A stretch of DNA of 64,000 nucleotides from Myrmaecium sp. VS I D KN 1 (GCA_019775845.1 JADQAV010000003.1:186001-250000); one strand, 5' to 3'; positions 1 to 11,135 are shown, numbered from the stretch's first letter. The notes: generated by a model not told the origin, from the letters alone. Numbers and translations: made by a program.

Positions 1-778
1 TCGTTCCGGGGGCCAGGGCGGGGTAGTAGAGCAGCCGGAGGATGCTGCCGGAGGGTCCGTGACTGCGGTCGTGGCGGGCGGCGAACCAGGTGGCGCCGCC
101 TTCGCTGGCGGGGATGGCGAGGGCGCGGGCGAAGTGTTGGAGGATTTTGGTGCAGAGGGTGTGGCAGCGGGAGGAGAAGTGGGCGATGAAGGATTCGTGC
201 GCGGCGAGGGATGGCGGGAGCGCTTGGTTGGCTTTCCCGTTGGTGAATTCGCCGAGGTTGAAGGCTCTGGGGGGAGCTGGTTAGAGTGAGGGGCATTGGG
301 GGAAATGGGTATGGGATCGGTACTCTTTAAAGTCGCCTCGCTAGGTCACTGTCAGCTCACCGGATCCGTGAAGCCGTATAACCCACTGAAGGAAAGCGTA
401 GGTGATTTGAGGCGGACAAATCATACCTTGTGATGAGCAGGATCGAGGTTCTCGCCGTGCATGCCTAGCCAGCCACGATTTTTGCCGGAGTTGCTCGAAT
501 GGATCGAGCATTCAGCCTTGACGTGCGTCGGGGAACTGAAGAAGTCGCGAGACTGTGGAGTGAGGATAGATCAGTCAGAAAGAGGGAGGGACATGAGGAT
601 GCTGAGTTGTTTATACACGTACATATGCAAACATGCGGTCGACATCTTCCGGGCTGATGTCTGGCTCTGGTCCACTGTCGGTGATGTAGAGGAACCCGTA
701 GGTCGAGGCCGCTTCCAGCAAGCGATGGGAGATGTCCTCCGCATCGGAGCCGATGTCGATCACGGGGAGTTCAACCAT
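1..778 (-). CDS. 2-oxoglutarate/Fe(II)-dependent dioxygenase, isopenicillin-N-synthase-like (5' part only)
   Basis: The gene is cut by the window start. Exons read 623-778, 427-552, 324-340 and 266 down to beyond 1, all with GT..AG introns and matching phase. The protein opens MVELPVIDIGSDAEDISHRL, the N-terminal DIOX_N segment (PVIDI) of plant/fungal non-haem iron oxygenases. It continues through NRGWLGMHGENLD, then RGDFKEAFNLGEF, and finally RHDRSHGPSGSILRLLYYP just before the edge. This order is typical of IPNS-like fungal oxygenases. The catalytic HxD..H iron ligands and the RxS 2OG-binding motif lie off the window and cannot be checked. Exon 3 is a 17-nt microexon encoding RGDFKE; without it the conserved motif is lost. 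The substrate is unknown: such enzymes occur in secondary metabolism and in general oxidative reactions, and no cluster partner is visible here. Confidence 0.88.
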
Positions 779-1498
779 GGCGGTTCCGCGGATCTTTGGT
801 CGGTGGATGGATGACTGGACGAAGTAATGTTGGGATAGAAGCAAAATGCGCGGACAAGTGCCACTGTTCGAGTGATGGCAGGAAAGTGACGACGAATCAG
901 ATAGGTGGTAGATAATGAAGTATGTAGATAAGTTGTGGTAGATCAGGATGTAGTACTGCCTCTACTGCTTGTACAACGGTAAAGTAGATTATGAAACAAG
1001 TACTGTGATAGATGTACAGTACTATTATATACTGTACTGTACATTATGTACTAGTACATGTTGTACTTGATATCTGATTGATTGAGGAGTGGATGGAGTG
1101 ATAAGACCCATGTGCTAGCCTGAGGCCGTCGTCTTCTAGGGAGCGGGCCGGTGCTGCAGCGTTTGGCTCCGGGACAGGTCTGTCGCAGCCCGCTCCGTAT
1201 TCAATGGGAGTCCGGCCCGCATTGGAGCAGCACAGCTCCGGTCAGTTTATACAAGCACGGAGGTACATCCAGTGCTCGTCAAGCTGCCCGCCTCGCAACC
1301 ACTTCACCTCCTCACCTCTCAACCTTTCCTCCACCTCACCACTTCCTCCGTGGCACCCGGCTAGCTTCGCGCTGGTAGGCGTTTGGCTATTCCTGTATCT
1401 CTCTTTCTGCGTGCCCCTCTTCTCTCCTGTTCTCCCCTCCGACCTGTCGGCCTTGTACCGTTCGACATATACACCGACCCTGTTCGACGCCCGCCGTC
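779..1498. other. Divergent intergenic region, dioxygenase / MKT1
   Basis: This spacer separates two divergent genes. Positions 940-1080 are AT-rich with many GTAC and TAGTAC words. From about 1300 to 1490 the + strand is strongly pyrimidine-rich, as is usual just upstream of filamentous-fungal start codons, so this part is probably the MKT1 promoter and leader. No ORF here looks like a gene. Confidence 0.6.
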
Positions 1499-3834
1499 AT
1501 GATCAACGGCTTCGAGGAATGGACCGCGTCCGCGAATCTCGTCCAGAGATCGCAGCTGGATGAATTGGCCAACACGACCCTCGCGATCGAGGCGGCGCAC
1601 TACATCAGCACCCGTCTGTTCGGCGGCCAGCCATGGAAGGAGCCGCTGCTCCCCGCCTTGGGCGGCGTACCGTTCGGCATGCGACGTCTCGTCGAAAGCG
1701 ACATCCAGGCGTTCCGCGACCGCAAAATCACTCCGATATTCGTCTTCCACGGCTTAGACGTCGGCAGAAAGGGCGACAACGTGTTTGGCGCGTGTGAGGA
1801 GGCCGTCAGGATCACCGCAAACGCATGGGAATTGTACGATAAGCACCAAGCGGAACAGGCTGTGCAGACGTTCGGGAGCTCGTGTACCCAGCCCATGGTG
1901 TATCAATCGTTGATCGGGGCCACGGACGGTCAAACCGCCGCCATCAGGCCCGAAGACATCTTCCGTCATCTCCAATCCATCCTGCACCTGAATGGCGTGA
2001 CATTCCAGGTTGCGCCGTATAGCGCCTGGGCCCAGCTCGCCTATCTTGAGAAGGACGGGGGCGACTACGTCGACGCGGTCGCCGGCTCGTCGGAAATCCT
2101 CTTGTTCGATGTGGACAAGGTCATTACCGCCTGGGACTTTGAGCAGGGCGACTTCACGTGGGTGCAAAGGCGTGCATGCATGGCAGAGCTGGGCATCAAC
2201 AACGCTGACGTTTTCGTGGATGCCTGCCTGCTCGCCGGCATTGCGACTCACCCGACGCTTCCTCAGCTCAACGGTCCCGCGTATATGAAGAAGCTGAAAC
2301 TCAAGAGTGCGGTAGAGATACTGAATAATTTCGGCAACAGCGGCATCAGTGTGTGCCAGAACTATCAGGACGACCCGAGCTTCCAGCGGTTGGACTACCT
2401 GGACAGGTACCGGAGAAGCAGGCTCGCAATCAAACATCACGTCGTTCTCAAAGCGGAAGGCAAGGTAGAGCCGTGTGACGTCGACAATGCGCCGGGCGAC
2501 ATCCATGAGTTCATCGGCCAACGTCTTCCGGATGAACTCTATTACTACCTGTCCAAGGGTATCGTTGGTCCCGAAGTCTTAAATTGGCGCGCGTCCGGAG
2601 AGATCCTGGTGACACCGCCTATCGATGGCGGTGATTCCGACACTTACCATAAGCTGGTGCGAGAGCAGCTGGATTCGCTTCGTAACCCCGCCATCGGACT
2701 GCTCTCCAGGTCCCTCAACCGGTTTTACCAACACCGCGACCTTGCTGTCCGATGCTGGTTTGACCGAGCGCCCAAGACTCTGAGCATGAGGGACATCGAT
2801 GATTCGACTCCACGACTGGACAAGTGGAATGTACGGACGGAGCATATTCGCGAGCTCGTAGGGAAGAGCGATAGCCTGGGGATCATTGGCGTGGCCCTCG
2901 AAAGCCTCAAAGATCCGGAGTTCGTCACGAAGTCCATCACTCCGAGGGTGAAAGAGGGGAAGCCTCTCGTCACCACGGATGAGCTTCTCTACAACTCGAT
3001 TTGGCGATTCCTGGAACTGCGCAAGTACGTGGACGCGGACCACCGGCTCACAAAACACGGCGAGCACCTCTCCGCCACGATCGCCGGCTTGGGGGGCAAG
3101 CGCGAGCTCGAAGAAGCCGCGGTGATCGCGGTGGAGCTGGCGCGCCTCGGCCTGCTCAACGCCGACCACATGTTCCCCAACTACCAGGGCGCTCCGCTCC
3201 GCGGCTCCGACACCGACAGACGCAACACCCTGCTCATCTCCCGCGTCGCCTGCCTCGGCCGCTTCCACCACAAGGAAATCGGCTTCACCGGCCCGCTCAC
3301 CCGGCACATCCTGGCCTACCACTCCGTCATCTCCGCCGTCCGCCACGCCCTCCGCAAGCTCTCCGAGGTCGCGCTGACGACCCTCCTCCTGAACGGCGAC
3401 GCCGACCGCGCCCGCGACGACACCGCCGATCTCGGCATCGACCTGCCTTTCCTGCACGACAACGACTGCGCGTTGGGCATCGCCGTCAAGACGTACCTAG
3501 ACGAGCTGAACGTGGCGGAGGATGCGGACCTGCCGGAGAGCCGCCGCGCGTTCATGCAGACCGCCAGCCAGAAGTGGTTTCCTCAGGCGGTCCGGTTCGA
3601 GCAGGATCTGGAGGCGGCGTTTCATCTTTGGGATGCGGTATGTTTTTTTTTCTTCCCCCTCTCTATCTCCCTCCTGTACGATCAACGCGACATTAAGAAC
3701 CTTAACTAACATCTCTTCCTCTTTCCTCCCCCTAGGTCTACGCCGGCGTCAAGGCATCCGCGAACGACGTCATCAGCGCGAAGGAAAAGAAGGTGTGGGA
3801 CGAGGCGAACGAGTGGTTGAGCAAGCGACGTTGA
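1499..3834 (+). CDS. MKT1: Mkt1-like post-transcriptional regulator (XPG/FEN1-fold pseudonuclease)
   Basis: Two exons, 1499-3637 and 3736-3834, give 745 residues. The intron starts GTATGT and ends CCCCTAG, in phase 0. The N-terminal XPG-N region holds LFGGQPWKEPLLPALGG and ITPIFVFHGLDVG, which matches remembered yeast Mkt1 (SDLKIF..ITPIFVFNG). An XPG-I-like block follows near residues 200-250 (SSEILLFDVDKVITAWDFEQ), and the Mkt1 central and C-terminal regions fill the rest. In yeast, Mkt1 works with Pbp1 on the polysomes of certain mRNAs and affects growth and mitochondrial traits. The family is related to FEN1/XPG nucleases but is regarded as non-catalytic. The ATG at 1499 is the first in frame and follows a CT-rich leader. 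The gene is convergent with PEX11C. Confidence 0.9.
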
Positions 3835-4475
3835 TGCTGGTTTCTAAAAGGGCAAGTTACATAACACATGGTACATACACGGCCGTTCTACAGAGGAAAA
3901 GAAAGAAAAAAGGGAACAAAAAGATGGGGAGAAAGACGACATCATCTGTGGCGGACCTGCCGGCCAACGCCGGCCCGTGGTAAAGCTTAGATAGACGTGC
4001 GTTGAAAAGGCTGGATAAGTACGGTGTAGATGAAATGGAATGAGAAGAGTCTTTCTGATGGTATCGGATGTAGAAACTATTTCTTCTCCCGTCCTTGGCT
4101 CAAACGCATCCGCTTCCCATCATTTCACTTCACTTCGTTTCCAGCACTGTACCCCCACTTGCTTGCGGACCGAGCTCAGCAGAAACACATGTCGAAACGA
4201 AACCACCCGGGGCACGCATGAAGAGGGCAAGGGAGAAGAAGAAAGGCCATAGAATGCGCTCTGTCGGGATATATGTTCTCCACGCCCTCTGTCTCTCTCT
4301 CCCCCGCAGATACATACATACATACACAGCACAGCCTCTCCCGTTTAACGAAAAAAAAAAGTAAAAAAAAGCATACCCATCCAAAGACGAGCCTCAAAGA
4401 GAGGGCGGCGAAAAAAAAAGCGAAAAAAAACACACCCACCCACCCATCCCCCCCTCTCCACACCACACCACACGC
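3835..4475. other. Convergent 3' intergenic region
   Basis: This region holds the 3' ends of MKT1 (+) and of the PEX11C-like gene (-). It carries A-rich runs on the + strand around 3895-3925 and 4350-4430 and a short CATA repeat at 4311-4325. These look like 3' UTR sequence. No coding potential was seen. Confidence 0.6.
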
Positions 4476-5519
4476 TCAAGCCGTCTCCCGCCAACGCTCC
4501 CAAAACGCCGTCGCGCCCGCGACCGCACCAAAAAACCCAACCCACGCCTCCGACACGCAGCCCTCCTCCAAACTCCAATGCAGCGTCAACGGCGCATACG
4601 CCGCGTTCGACACGAGCTGGGTCCACCACTCGCGATCCTCCTGGCGCCAGCGCTCCCGTCGCAACTTCTCCTCCTTCTCCCCCTCCCTCCCCCCCTCCCT
4701 CTCGCGTTCCCTCTCCCTCTCCCGTTCCGCCCTCCGCCTCCAGCGCACCCACCCCAGCCGCACACCCTCAAGCGCGACATGCACCGCCCAAAACCGACTA
4801 CTCCACAACCACCACTGATTCTCCCTCCTGCGCCCTTCCTCCCCAACCCAGCCTTCCCCGAGCAGGACCCTCTTCCCCGCAAGAAACGCCCCGTTCTCCA
4901 GCCCCTGAAACAGCACGTTGGCCGCGATCTGCGCCCACACCAACCCGGCCTCCACGGCGTCGCGCGGAGGGCATGCCCAGACCCGCCGTCCCCAGGCGTA
5001 GATCTCCACCAACCCCCACAGCCGCGCGAAGACGCGCACGTCCCCGATCAGCGCGGCGAGGGCGCGCGTCGCGTCGAGCCGGCGGGCGAGACGCGCGAGG
5101 TGGGCAAGCGAGGCGGCGTCATCGGCGGCCGGCACCGCGGCGACGGCGGCGGTGGTGAGGAGCCCGGTGTCGCCTGGTTCGGAGGGGAGTTTGGCGGCCG
5201 CTATCGCGACGGCGGCGGCGGCGGTAAGGGGTGCGGTGGATGTGGATGTGGTTTGTATGGTTTTTGTGGTTTCGAGGGCGAGACGCCGGGCCAGCCGCGC
5301 GTGCAGGAGCGTGAGGGTGTAGGCGCAGGTGCAGAGGAGGCTGTCGATGCCCGCGGGCGTGGAGAGGACGCGGGAGAGGTGGAGGAGGGTGGCGTCGGTG
5401 CGGTGGAGGGCGGTGCGGAGGAGCTGCTGGAGTAGGGTGCGGAGGCGGGGGAGGAGGCTGCTGCTGCTGCTGCCGCTGCGCGCCGGCAGCGGGGAGGAGG
5501 AGGCGCTGGTGGTTGGCAT
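4476..5519 (-). CDS. Peroxisomal membrane-proliferation protein, PEX11C-like
   Basis: A single exon of 347 residues. The ATG at 5519 (MPTTSASSSPLPARS) is chosen because the open frame upstream to 5711 is proline/threonine-rich and unlike the family. Family-like blocks are RTDATLLHLSRVLSTPAGID near the N terminus; LIGDVRVFARLWGLVEIYAW; VLFQGLENGAFLAGKRVLL; and WWLWSSRFWAVHVALEGVRL. These match the fungal Pex11/Pex11C pattern of amphipathic helices that remodel and elongate the peroxisomal membrane before fission. A highly charged Arg/Glu stretch follows (about residues 265-295), then a C-terminal hydrophobic segment ending FFGAVAGATAFWERWRE. The DNA is extremely GC-rich, with many Ala and Arg codons. 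Pex11 versus Pex11C subfamily rests on memory, not on an alignment. Confidence 0.82.
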   Translation of the reverse strand: MPTTSASSSPLPARSGSSSSSLLPRLRTLLQQLLRTALHRTDATLLHLSRVLSTPAGIDSLLCTCAYTLTLLHARLARRLALETTKTIQTTSTSTAPLTAAAAVAIAAAKLPSEPGDTGLLTTAAVAAVPAADDAASLAHLARLARRLDATRALAALIGDVRVFARLWGLVEIYAWGRRVWACPPRDAVEAGLVWAQIAANVLFQGLENGAFLAGKRVLLGEGWVGEEGRRRENQWWLWSSRFWAVHVALEGVRLGWVRWRRRAEREREREREREGGREGEKEEKLRRERWRQEDREWWTQLVSNAAYAPLTLHWSLEEGCVSEAWVGFFGAVAGATAFWERWRETA

Positions 5520-5993
5520 TTTGGGTGGGCGATTGGGGGGTGATCTTTTGTTTTTGGTGTTTGTTGTTATATCGTCGTTGAGTTGAGGGATGGGAGAAGC
5601 ATGGCCTCGGAGGAGGAGGTGGAGGGTATGAGGAAAGGGTGGGATGGGAGGGAGATGAGGAGTGGAGGTGGTTGTTGTCGGGTGTTGAGCTGGCCTGCCG
5701 TCGCCGATCACATGCCGAGGCGCTCGGAAATGGGGGTTAGGTTGATTGCGATCACGCCTCAGGCATCAATCATCGATCATCGATCGGGTCCGATCGGAAG
5801 GAAGCGGTTGGGAGGAAGAAGAAGAACACGGAGGAGCGGAGGGACAGAAAACGCAAGTCTTCGAATTCGATAGATGGAGAGATGGTCGAGGTAATCACAG
5901 ACTGAATGATCGGTGTATCATTATATCTTCCTTCTAGCATGTTTAGGTGGGATATTTCATCCCATCTCATCTCACCCATACAATACACCCTCC
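5520..5993. other. Intergenic region upstream of PEX11C
   Basis: This 474-bp spacer contains the promoter of the PEX11C-like gene (-) and the 3' flank of the secreted-protein gene (-). A short run of overlapping ATCGAT words is seen at 5766-5784 (atcaatcatcgatcatcgat). No gene was seen. Confidence 0.5.
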
Positions 5994-7038
5994 CTAAACA
6001 GCCTCCTTCCGACAGACCCCCTTATCCGTCGCATTGCTAAACGCATAGCTGCGCGCGATGGTATACAAATCCGTCCCGCGATACTGTCCGCGATCCGTCG
6101 CATACGAGGCGTCCCAGGCGCGGGTGTACATGGCGCAGTACTGGCCCTGAGAGACACCGTTCTTGCGGAGCAGGTAGGTGTTGACGAAGCGGCAGAGCGG
6201 GGCCGCGGAGCCGTCGGCGGGCGGGTGGGCGGTGTTGTAGGCGTTCTGGGCGGTGCAGGCGGCGGTGCAGCGGGCGGCGTCGAAGGCCACGCCGTCGGTG
6301 AAGAGCTTGTAGCCCATGTGGGTGTCGGCACCGTTGCAGTCGAGGGGCGCGTTGATGGCGGCGTCGCCGAGGTAGGTGGGCTGGGTGTATCCGCTTGGTT
6401 GGGCGATGGTGCGGTTCACGTACCCGTTCGAGCCGGCGATGACGACTTGGAAATTCGTCCGGTACTGGCCGGCGTTGTTGGCGTTGTCTTTGGTCACGGG
6501 ACCGCCCCAGAAGACGCATTTGATGTTGGTGGTGCTAGATGGTGTCAGCGATAGACTTCTTAGTGAAGACGAAGACAGTGGTAAGGCTACCTTCAGGGTT
6601 GGGGCAGCTCGGGCCGGGATCATAGCAAGGGTCCCTCTCGAAATAGATGTTGAAGGCCGAGCACCCATCGCGTGCATCACAGGCCTTGGAGCGAGCGAGG
6701 GTATCATAGGACTTGAGGGTGGAGTATCCAAGATACCCGTCGGCATTGTTCGAGGCCTGGAGATTCTTGAACGTGTTGACGTATCCGGGAGGCGTGGCGG
6801 CCTTGAGCGCAGCGGAGGAGAATTTATCGAAGGCGAGGAAGGCCTTGGCCGTGTCCGGCTTGGGAACGGGGCCGTAGCCCGCCGGCTGAGCAGCACAGCT
6901 GGTGGTGCGTCCAAACAGCTTGCTGGTCACCTTGGGTGTCTGGAGCACAGAATCGGTAGCATCGCCGGCCTTTCCTTGGAGCAAGGGATTGGCCCGGATG
7001 GCTGCGGCCAGAATCAAGATAAGTGCTGTTCCCTTCAT
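5994..7038 (-). CDS. Conserved fungal secreted protein, function unknown; splice-phase conflict
   Basis: Two coding blocks are clear. Block one (7038 to 6591) begins with a signal peptide, MKGTALILILAAAIRANP, and contains DGYLGYSTLKSYDTLARS and GCSAFNIYFERDPC. Block two (6534 to 5994) contains NIKCVFWGGPVTKDNANNAG, YLGDAAINAPLDCNG and KNGVSQGQYCAMYTRAWDA. I recall the same order of motifs in many ascomycete secreted proteins of unknown function. Regular cysteines suggest a disulfide-bonded extracellular fold; a PAN/apple-like unit is possible but unproven. The only good splice pair (donor GTAGCC at 6590, acceptor CTAG at 6535) leaves the two blocks one base out of phase. A sequence error, a real frameshift or an unusual splice could explain it. 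A TATA box lies about 100 bp upstream of the ATG. Confidence 0.75.
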
Positions 7039-7137
7039 GGTGTTGACGGGCTCGACGGTTGCGATACGTTCGAAGCAGTACAGACAGCTCCTGCGTACTC
7101 TCCTCTTCAGGTTTTCGCTCAGGGGAGCCGTCGACAG

Positions 7138-7145
7138 CTTTTATA
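7138..7145 (-). promoter_or_regulatory. TATA box of the secreted-protein gene
   Basis: Read on the - strand the sequence is TATAAAAG. It lies about 100 bp upstream of the ATG at 7038, a normal distance for a fungal core promoter with a 40-70 nt leader. The placement is an inference from sequence. Confidence 0.6.
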
Positions 7146-8050
7146 GAGGTCAGTCGCCAAAGCCATCGCCTTTGACGTCCTGCCTCCCTGTGAGAAACGC
7201 AACGAGAGATGGATGAGCGATTGTTCGCAAGGTAGACTTGCTAGAGCAGCGCCATGTCTGCGCATCTAGAATCGGTCGGTAATTACAAGGCCGAGGTGAC
7301 AAGGCTGAGGGAGATTCAGCACCCCCCTCCTACAAGCCAGAACCAGTCGAGCAGCCTTTGTATAATCGAGTCCCCCCAGACTTGTCTCCCACGAGCGGTT
7401 CGTAGGGGCTCATCAGAGGCGGTACGAAACGGCCGGTAAGGCTGGCTTTGAAAGAAAGGGACTGGTTGCGGCGCCCGATGTCAAAGAGAGCCCGCGCCGG
7501 GAGGTGAAATGCAAACAAGACTAGTCAGGTACGAGGAATGAAAGCCAACGTTTTTTCCAGAAAAACGACGGCGTCCTCCTCATGGCTTTCCAGAAAGAAA
7601 AAAAAACAGGTCGAGTCGAGGCGCGTGTTCCAGACTGCCAACGGCGCCTTTCCATCTGCCATGGCGCGTGCTCCTCGAGAAACGAAACGAAACGCAGAGG
7701 AACGGGGACGTCTCGCGGATCCTAAGCCGGCGGCGGCAGGGAGAGGGGGGAAAGGACATGACGGAAGTCGTGTCGGCACGCCGTCGGCCTGAACATCCAT
7801 CGCTGTTGGTCGCTTCCGGTAGGAGAGTCCGCGGATCTCGGTCGGTGTACGGAATAGTCACACAAGTTACTCCGTAAATACTTCTTCGCCTTTCGTTTCG
7901 TATCGTCGTTGTTGTCGGGCTGAATGGTCCTTGATCCAGGGTGATCCTGGCCGGGGAGGGCATTTCAGCCCGGATATGCCGCCCCATCCAACGGTTCCGC
8001 GCTCGCGGGACAAGGACACGTCCGCTTCCGACCGCTCCGGGTATGGTGAG

Positions 8051-8067
8051 TACCTAGTAGCTAGGTA
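8051..8067. repeat. Inverted repeat TACCTAG-TAG-CTAGGTA
   Basis: Perfect 7-bp arms flank a 3-bp centre. Similar TACCTA/TAGGTA inverted units occur at 29553-29565, 35065-35075, 44477-44488 and 55165-55177, always in spacers. Confidence 0.7.
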
Positions 8068-9587
8068 ACAGGGACAAGAACTTGACGTGAAGAAAAATCC
8101 GTTTCTTTGTTGTGCTTCAGTACCGGTCTGCCGGCGAGTCCAGGTCAACAGCGATGGCTGGCTCATTCTCTTCTCAATGCATCGAGGCCCAGCGGTGCCT
8201 TGACTGGGACAAAGAGCTGGGCAATGGAAGCATATCGATCCCTTGGTCTGTCTGATGAGTAAAAGTACATAGGATGGGATGTATCATGTACTTCAAAGGG
8301 TGGTGTCTCCGACGAGCTGTTTCGCTCAACATGCTGTGGAGATCGTCGCGACAATGTCACCGTACTCCATATACCGTCCATATACGACTGGTTGCAGAGG
8401 GCGATGCGGTGAGGAAGAGTGGCAGGCAAGTTCCATGGATGTATGCATGTATGTACCGGACAGGACAGGGCAGAACCTCGCGTCGCCTTGTCAGCCCCAC
8501 CCTACCAGCCACGCCAGCCACGCAGGGCAAATGCATGTCGCATGTCGCATGCCTTTGCTCCACCACTCAGGGACTCCCTTGCCTTACCGTACCGTACCGT
8601 TCTTTCTTTACGTTGCCTTACCCTGCCTTACCTAACCAACAACCGTCCCGTCAGCCACCGGCAGCCACTGGCAAGCCCCAACCTCCACCGTGACCGCTCT
8701 TTGGCTGTCCTTACACGATCGTACAACCGTGCCGTCCCGTCTCCATCCCGTCGTCTGTCCGTCCATCGCATGCGAGTTTCTTCCACGATGGGCGTCCACA
8801 ATATCCAACTCCAAACCAATATTTTTCCCCTTTCGTCCCCCGATCCACAGCGAGCTCCAGCCTCATCCACACCCTCGAGCAGGACGAGCCCCTGTGTGCA
8901 TGGCCCGCATGGCCCGCACTCCCTTCCAAACCGCCTCGAAACGCCCTGAATCATGGCTCCCCCCACACCTCCCTCCCTCTTTCCCCCCCTCCCCCCCTCA
9001 AGATCGTCCGTCAGACGACTCCGCTGCCAACTGTCAATCTCCCTGCTGCTGCTGCTGCGCGCGCGGGAGCAACCCGGAACCCGATGCATGATTCGTGCGT
9101 GGCGGTCGTGTTCGTGCGCCCGCTGGCCGCCGACGGCTTGCGCAAGGGGTGAGGGGGGGGGGAAAGGGAAGAGGTGAAGATCGGTTCACGTCTCCATCCA
9201 TCCCAAAACTTGTCGGTCAAAAAGGCCTCGACAACCTCTTACCCCCCTCCCCCCACCCGCCTGTCTCATGTACGCCATTCTTGAATAGTGTACGCCGTAC
9301 TCATTTTCCGCCTCGAACCCCTCCTTCCTCGGATCCGTCTTTGCTCTCCGTTTCCTTTCCTGTCACGGCCGCAAAGACATCGTGTAAATTGCGCCATCTC
9401 ACAACCGGTCCTTTCCCCTTCCAATCCGTACCTAGACCGACGGCCCTCTCACCCTCGCCTTCCGCCCTCCGCCCTCCGCCTTCCGCCGCCTCCTCCGCTG
9501 TCATGAACTGCTGACCTATGCTGTCGCAACGGTTGACACGGACACGAGGGTCGTGTACACCACTTCTCCGCTGCGTCCCCGGAGAAC

Positions 9588-11135
9588 ATGTCCTCCGACC
9601 GACCAGCTGAGATCCCCCATTCGAAAGGCACCTCCGTGCTGATTACGGCATTTACCATGACGGCCCTGTCCACCGTGGTTGTCGCTACCAGGTCTGTGTT
9701 GGCCCAGACATGCATGCCCCGTCCGGCATCCTGGCGGCTTTCGTTCCGCCTCGTTTCCTTCGGCCGCTGATTCGTTCGCGATAGATTCTACTGCCGACGC
9801 TTCTTAGTCCGCGCCGTCAGGGTACACGACTACCTGATCCTCTCCGCCCTGGTAGGTGTGCGCTCGGCGGACTCACCCGTCAAGAAACTGATGCTAAGCG
9901 TGGAGTAGTTGATGACCTGGGGCGTATGTGTGATCAACTTTTTTCAAGTGCACTACGGCACCGGCACGAGCGTGTGGAATCAGAGATCGGTGAGTGCCAC
10001 ATCAACCCGCATGGGAATTCGCTGTGGGGCGACCGCTGATGGAGGACAAATAAAGTTCGACAGCCATGATCAGCAGCTGGAGTGGTACAAGAGCACCGTG
10101 AGTTGGTGGTACGCCTACCAGATCGCGTACCTCGTCACGCTCGGCCTGATCAAGTTCTCCATCCTCTTCTTCTACCGGACCATCGCCACGCGGCGCCGGT
10201 TCCGCATCGCGGTATACGTGACGATGGGCGTCGTCGGTCTCTTCATCGTCTCCATGGTTTTCGTGAACGCGTTCGTCTGCCTTCCCCCGAACGACAGCTG
10301 GTCCTGGAACAGCGTGTTCGCGGCGAACGGCGCGGATGCCTGCAAAGAATTGCATACTGTCTACGTCGGACAGGCGGCCGGCAGCATCGCCAGCGATCTG
10401 ATCATCCTGATGCTGCCCATCCCCATGCTCGTCGGGCTGCAGATGCAGCTCCGCAAACGGGTGGCCGTCATCGCCATCCTCTCCGTCGGAATCGTCGCCG
10501 TGGTCGCCTCGGTCGTCCGGCTATGGGCGCTGGACGTCTGGAGCCACTCGTTCGACTCGTCCTACCAGGGCGGGTACGTCCTCATCTTCACCCAGGTCGA
10601 GCTGAACGCGGCCATCATCTGCGCCTCGGTGCCATCGCTCAAGCCGCTCTTCGCCAAGCTCGTCGGCGGCTCGGCCTCCGCCCGCAGCGAACTCTGGCAC
10701 TTTCTCTACACTTTCCCCGACGATGGCGGCAGCGTCGACCAGGCCATGGACGAGATCCTGGCTTCCTCCGGCGTCCTGACCGGCACCCGTCGCTCCCGCG
10801 TCGCCCTCAAGGCCATGCCCCCACCCCGCACCCCCTCCCCCGCCCTCACCATCCACAGCGGCCGGGGCTATGGCTTGTACGAGTCCCGCCGCCGTCGGCC
10901 CAGCCTCGATAGCGATCTGGACTTTTACGTCATGGATGACTTTTCCACCGCCGCCACCGACCGGCGCGCGCGGGACCTCGAGAGTGGTGGTGAGATGGTC
11001 GGCACCGCCGCTGCTGTGGATGGGAAGGATGGAGATAGAGAAGGAGATGGAGAGAGTGAAGAGGAAGGGGAAAGTGACGGGGATAAGGAGATCCGATCGC
11101 CCTCACCCGCGTTGAGGAAGTGGAATGAGGGATGA
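9588..11135 (+). CDS. Fungal rhodopsin-domain (SAT4/PTH11-related) seven-helix membrane protein
   Basis: Exons are 9588-9691, 9785-9851, 9909-9989 and 10056-11135, giving 443 residues; the third intron (GTGAGT..AAAG, 66 nt) is a multiple of three, so read-through to 465 residues is also open. Seven hydrophobic helices can be traced. They start with TSVLITAFTMTALSTVVVAT and VHDYLILSALLMTWGVCVIN, pass through QIAYLVTLGLIKFSILFFYR, and end with GYVLIFTQVELNAAIICASV. The spacing, the FYR after helix 3 and the conserved VELN..SLKPLF in helix 7 fit the rhodopsin-domain family of filamentous fungi, plasma-membrane proteins that include Pth11-like GPCRs. No CFEM domain precedes it. The long cytoplasmic tail is Ser/Pro- and acid-rich with SPSPAL near the end. 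Ligand and role are unknown. AATAAA at 11352-11357 could help end the transcript. Confidence 0.85.

Larger units (their letters stand above)
7039..9587. other. Long divergent intergenic region (2.5 kb)
   Basis: This region lies between two divergent genes. It contains the TATA box at 7138-7145, a 7+3+7 inverted repeat TACCTAG..CTAGGTA at 8051-8067, and a long pyrimidine-rich stretch from about 8580 to 9500 that probably serves as promoter and leader for the rhodopsin-domain gene. Several ORFs of 60-180 codons exist on both strands, but they are low in complexity and match no family I know. An unannotated non-coding RNA or a rapidly evolving small gene cannot be excluded. Confidence 0.45.

Noticed and set aside
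1-778. Secondary-metabolite cluster suggested by the IPNS-like oxygenase
   Set aside because: The neighbour on this side is MKT1, a housekeeping gene, and no synthase, tailoring enzyme or cluster regulator follows; the other side is off the window.
1754-3457. Antisense frames of 255 and 292 codons across MKT1
   Set aside because: Mirror of the MKT1 codon pattern; no recognisable motif.
4273-4818. A 181-codon + strand frame over the PEX11C 3' end
   Set aside because: Low-complexity Pro/Ser/His sequence antisense to a supported gene.
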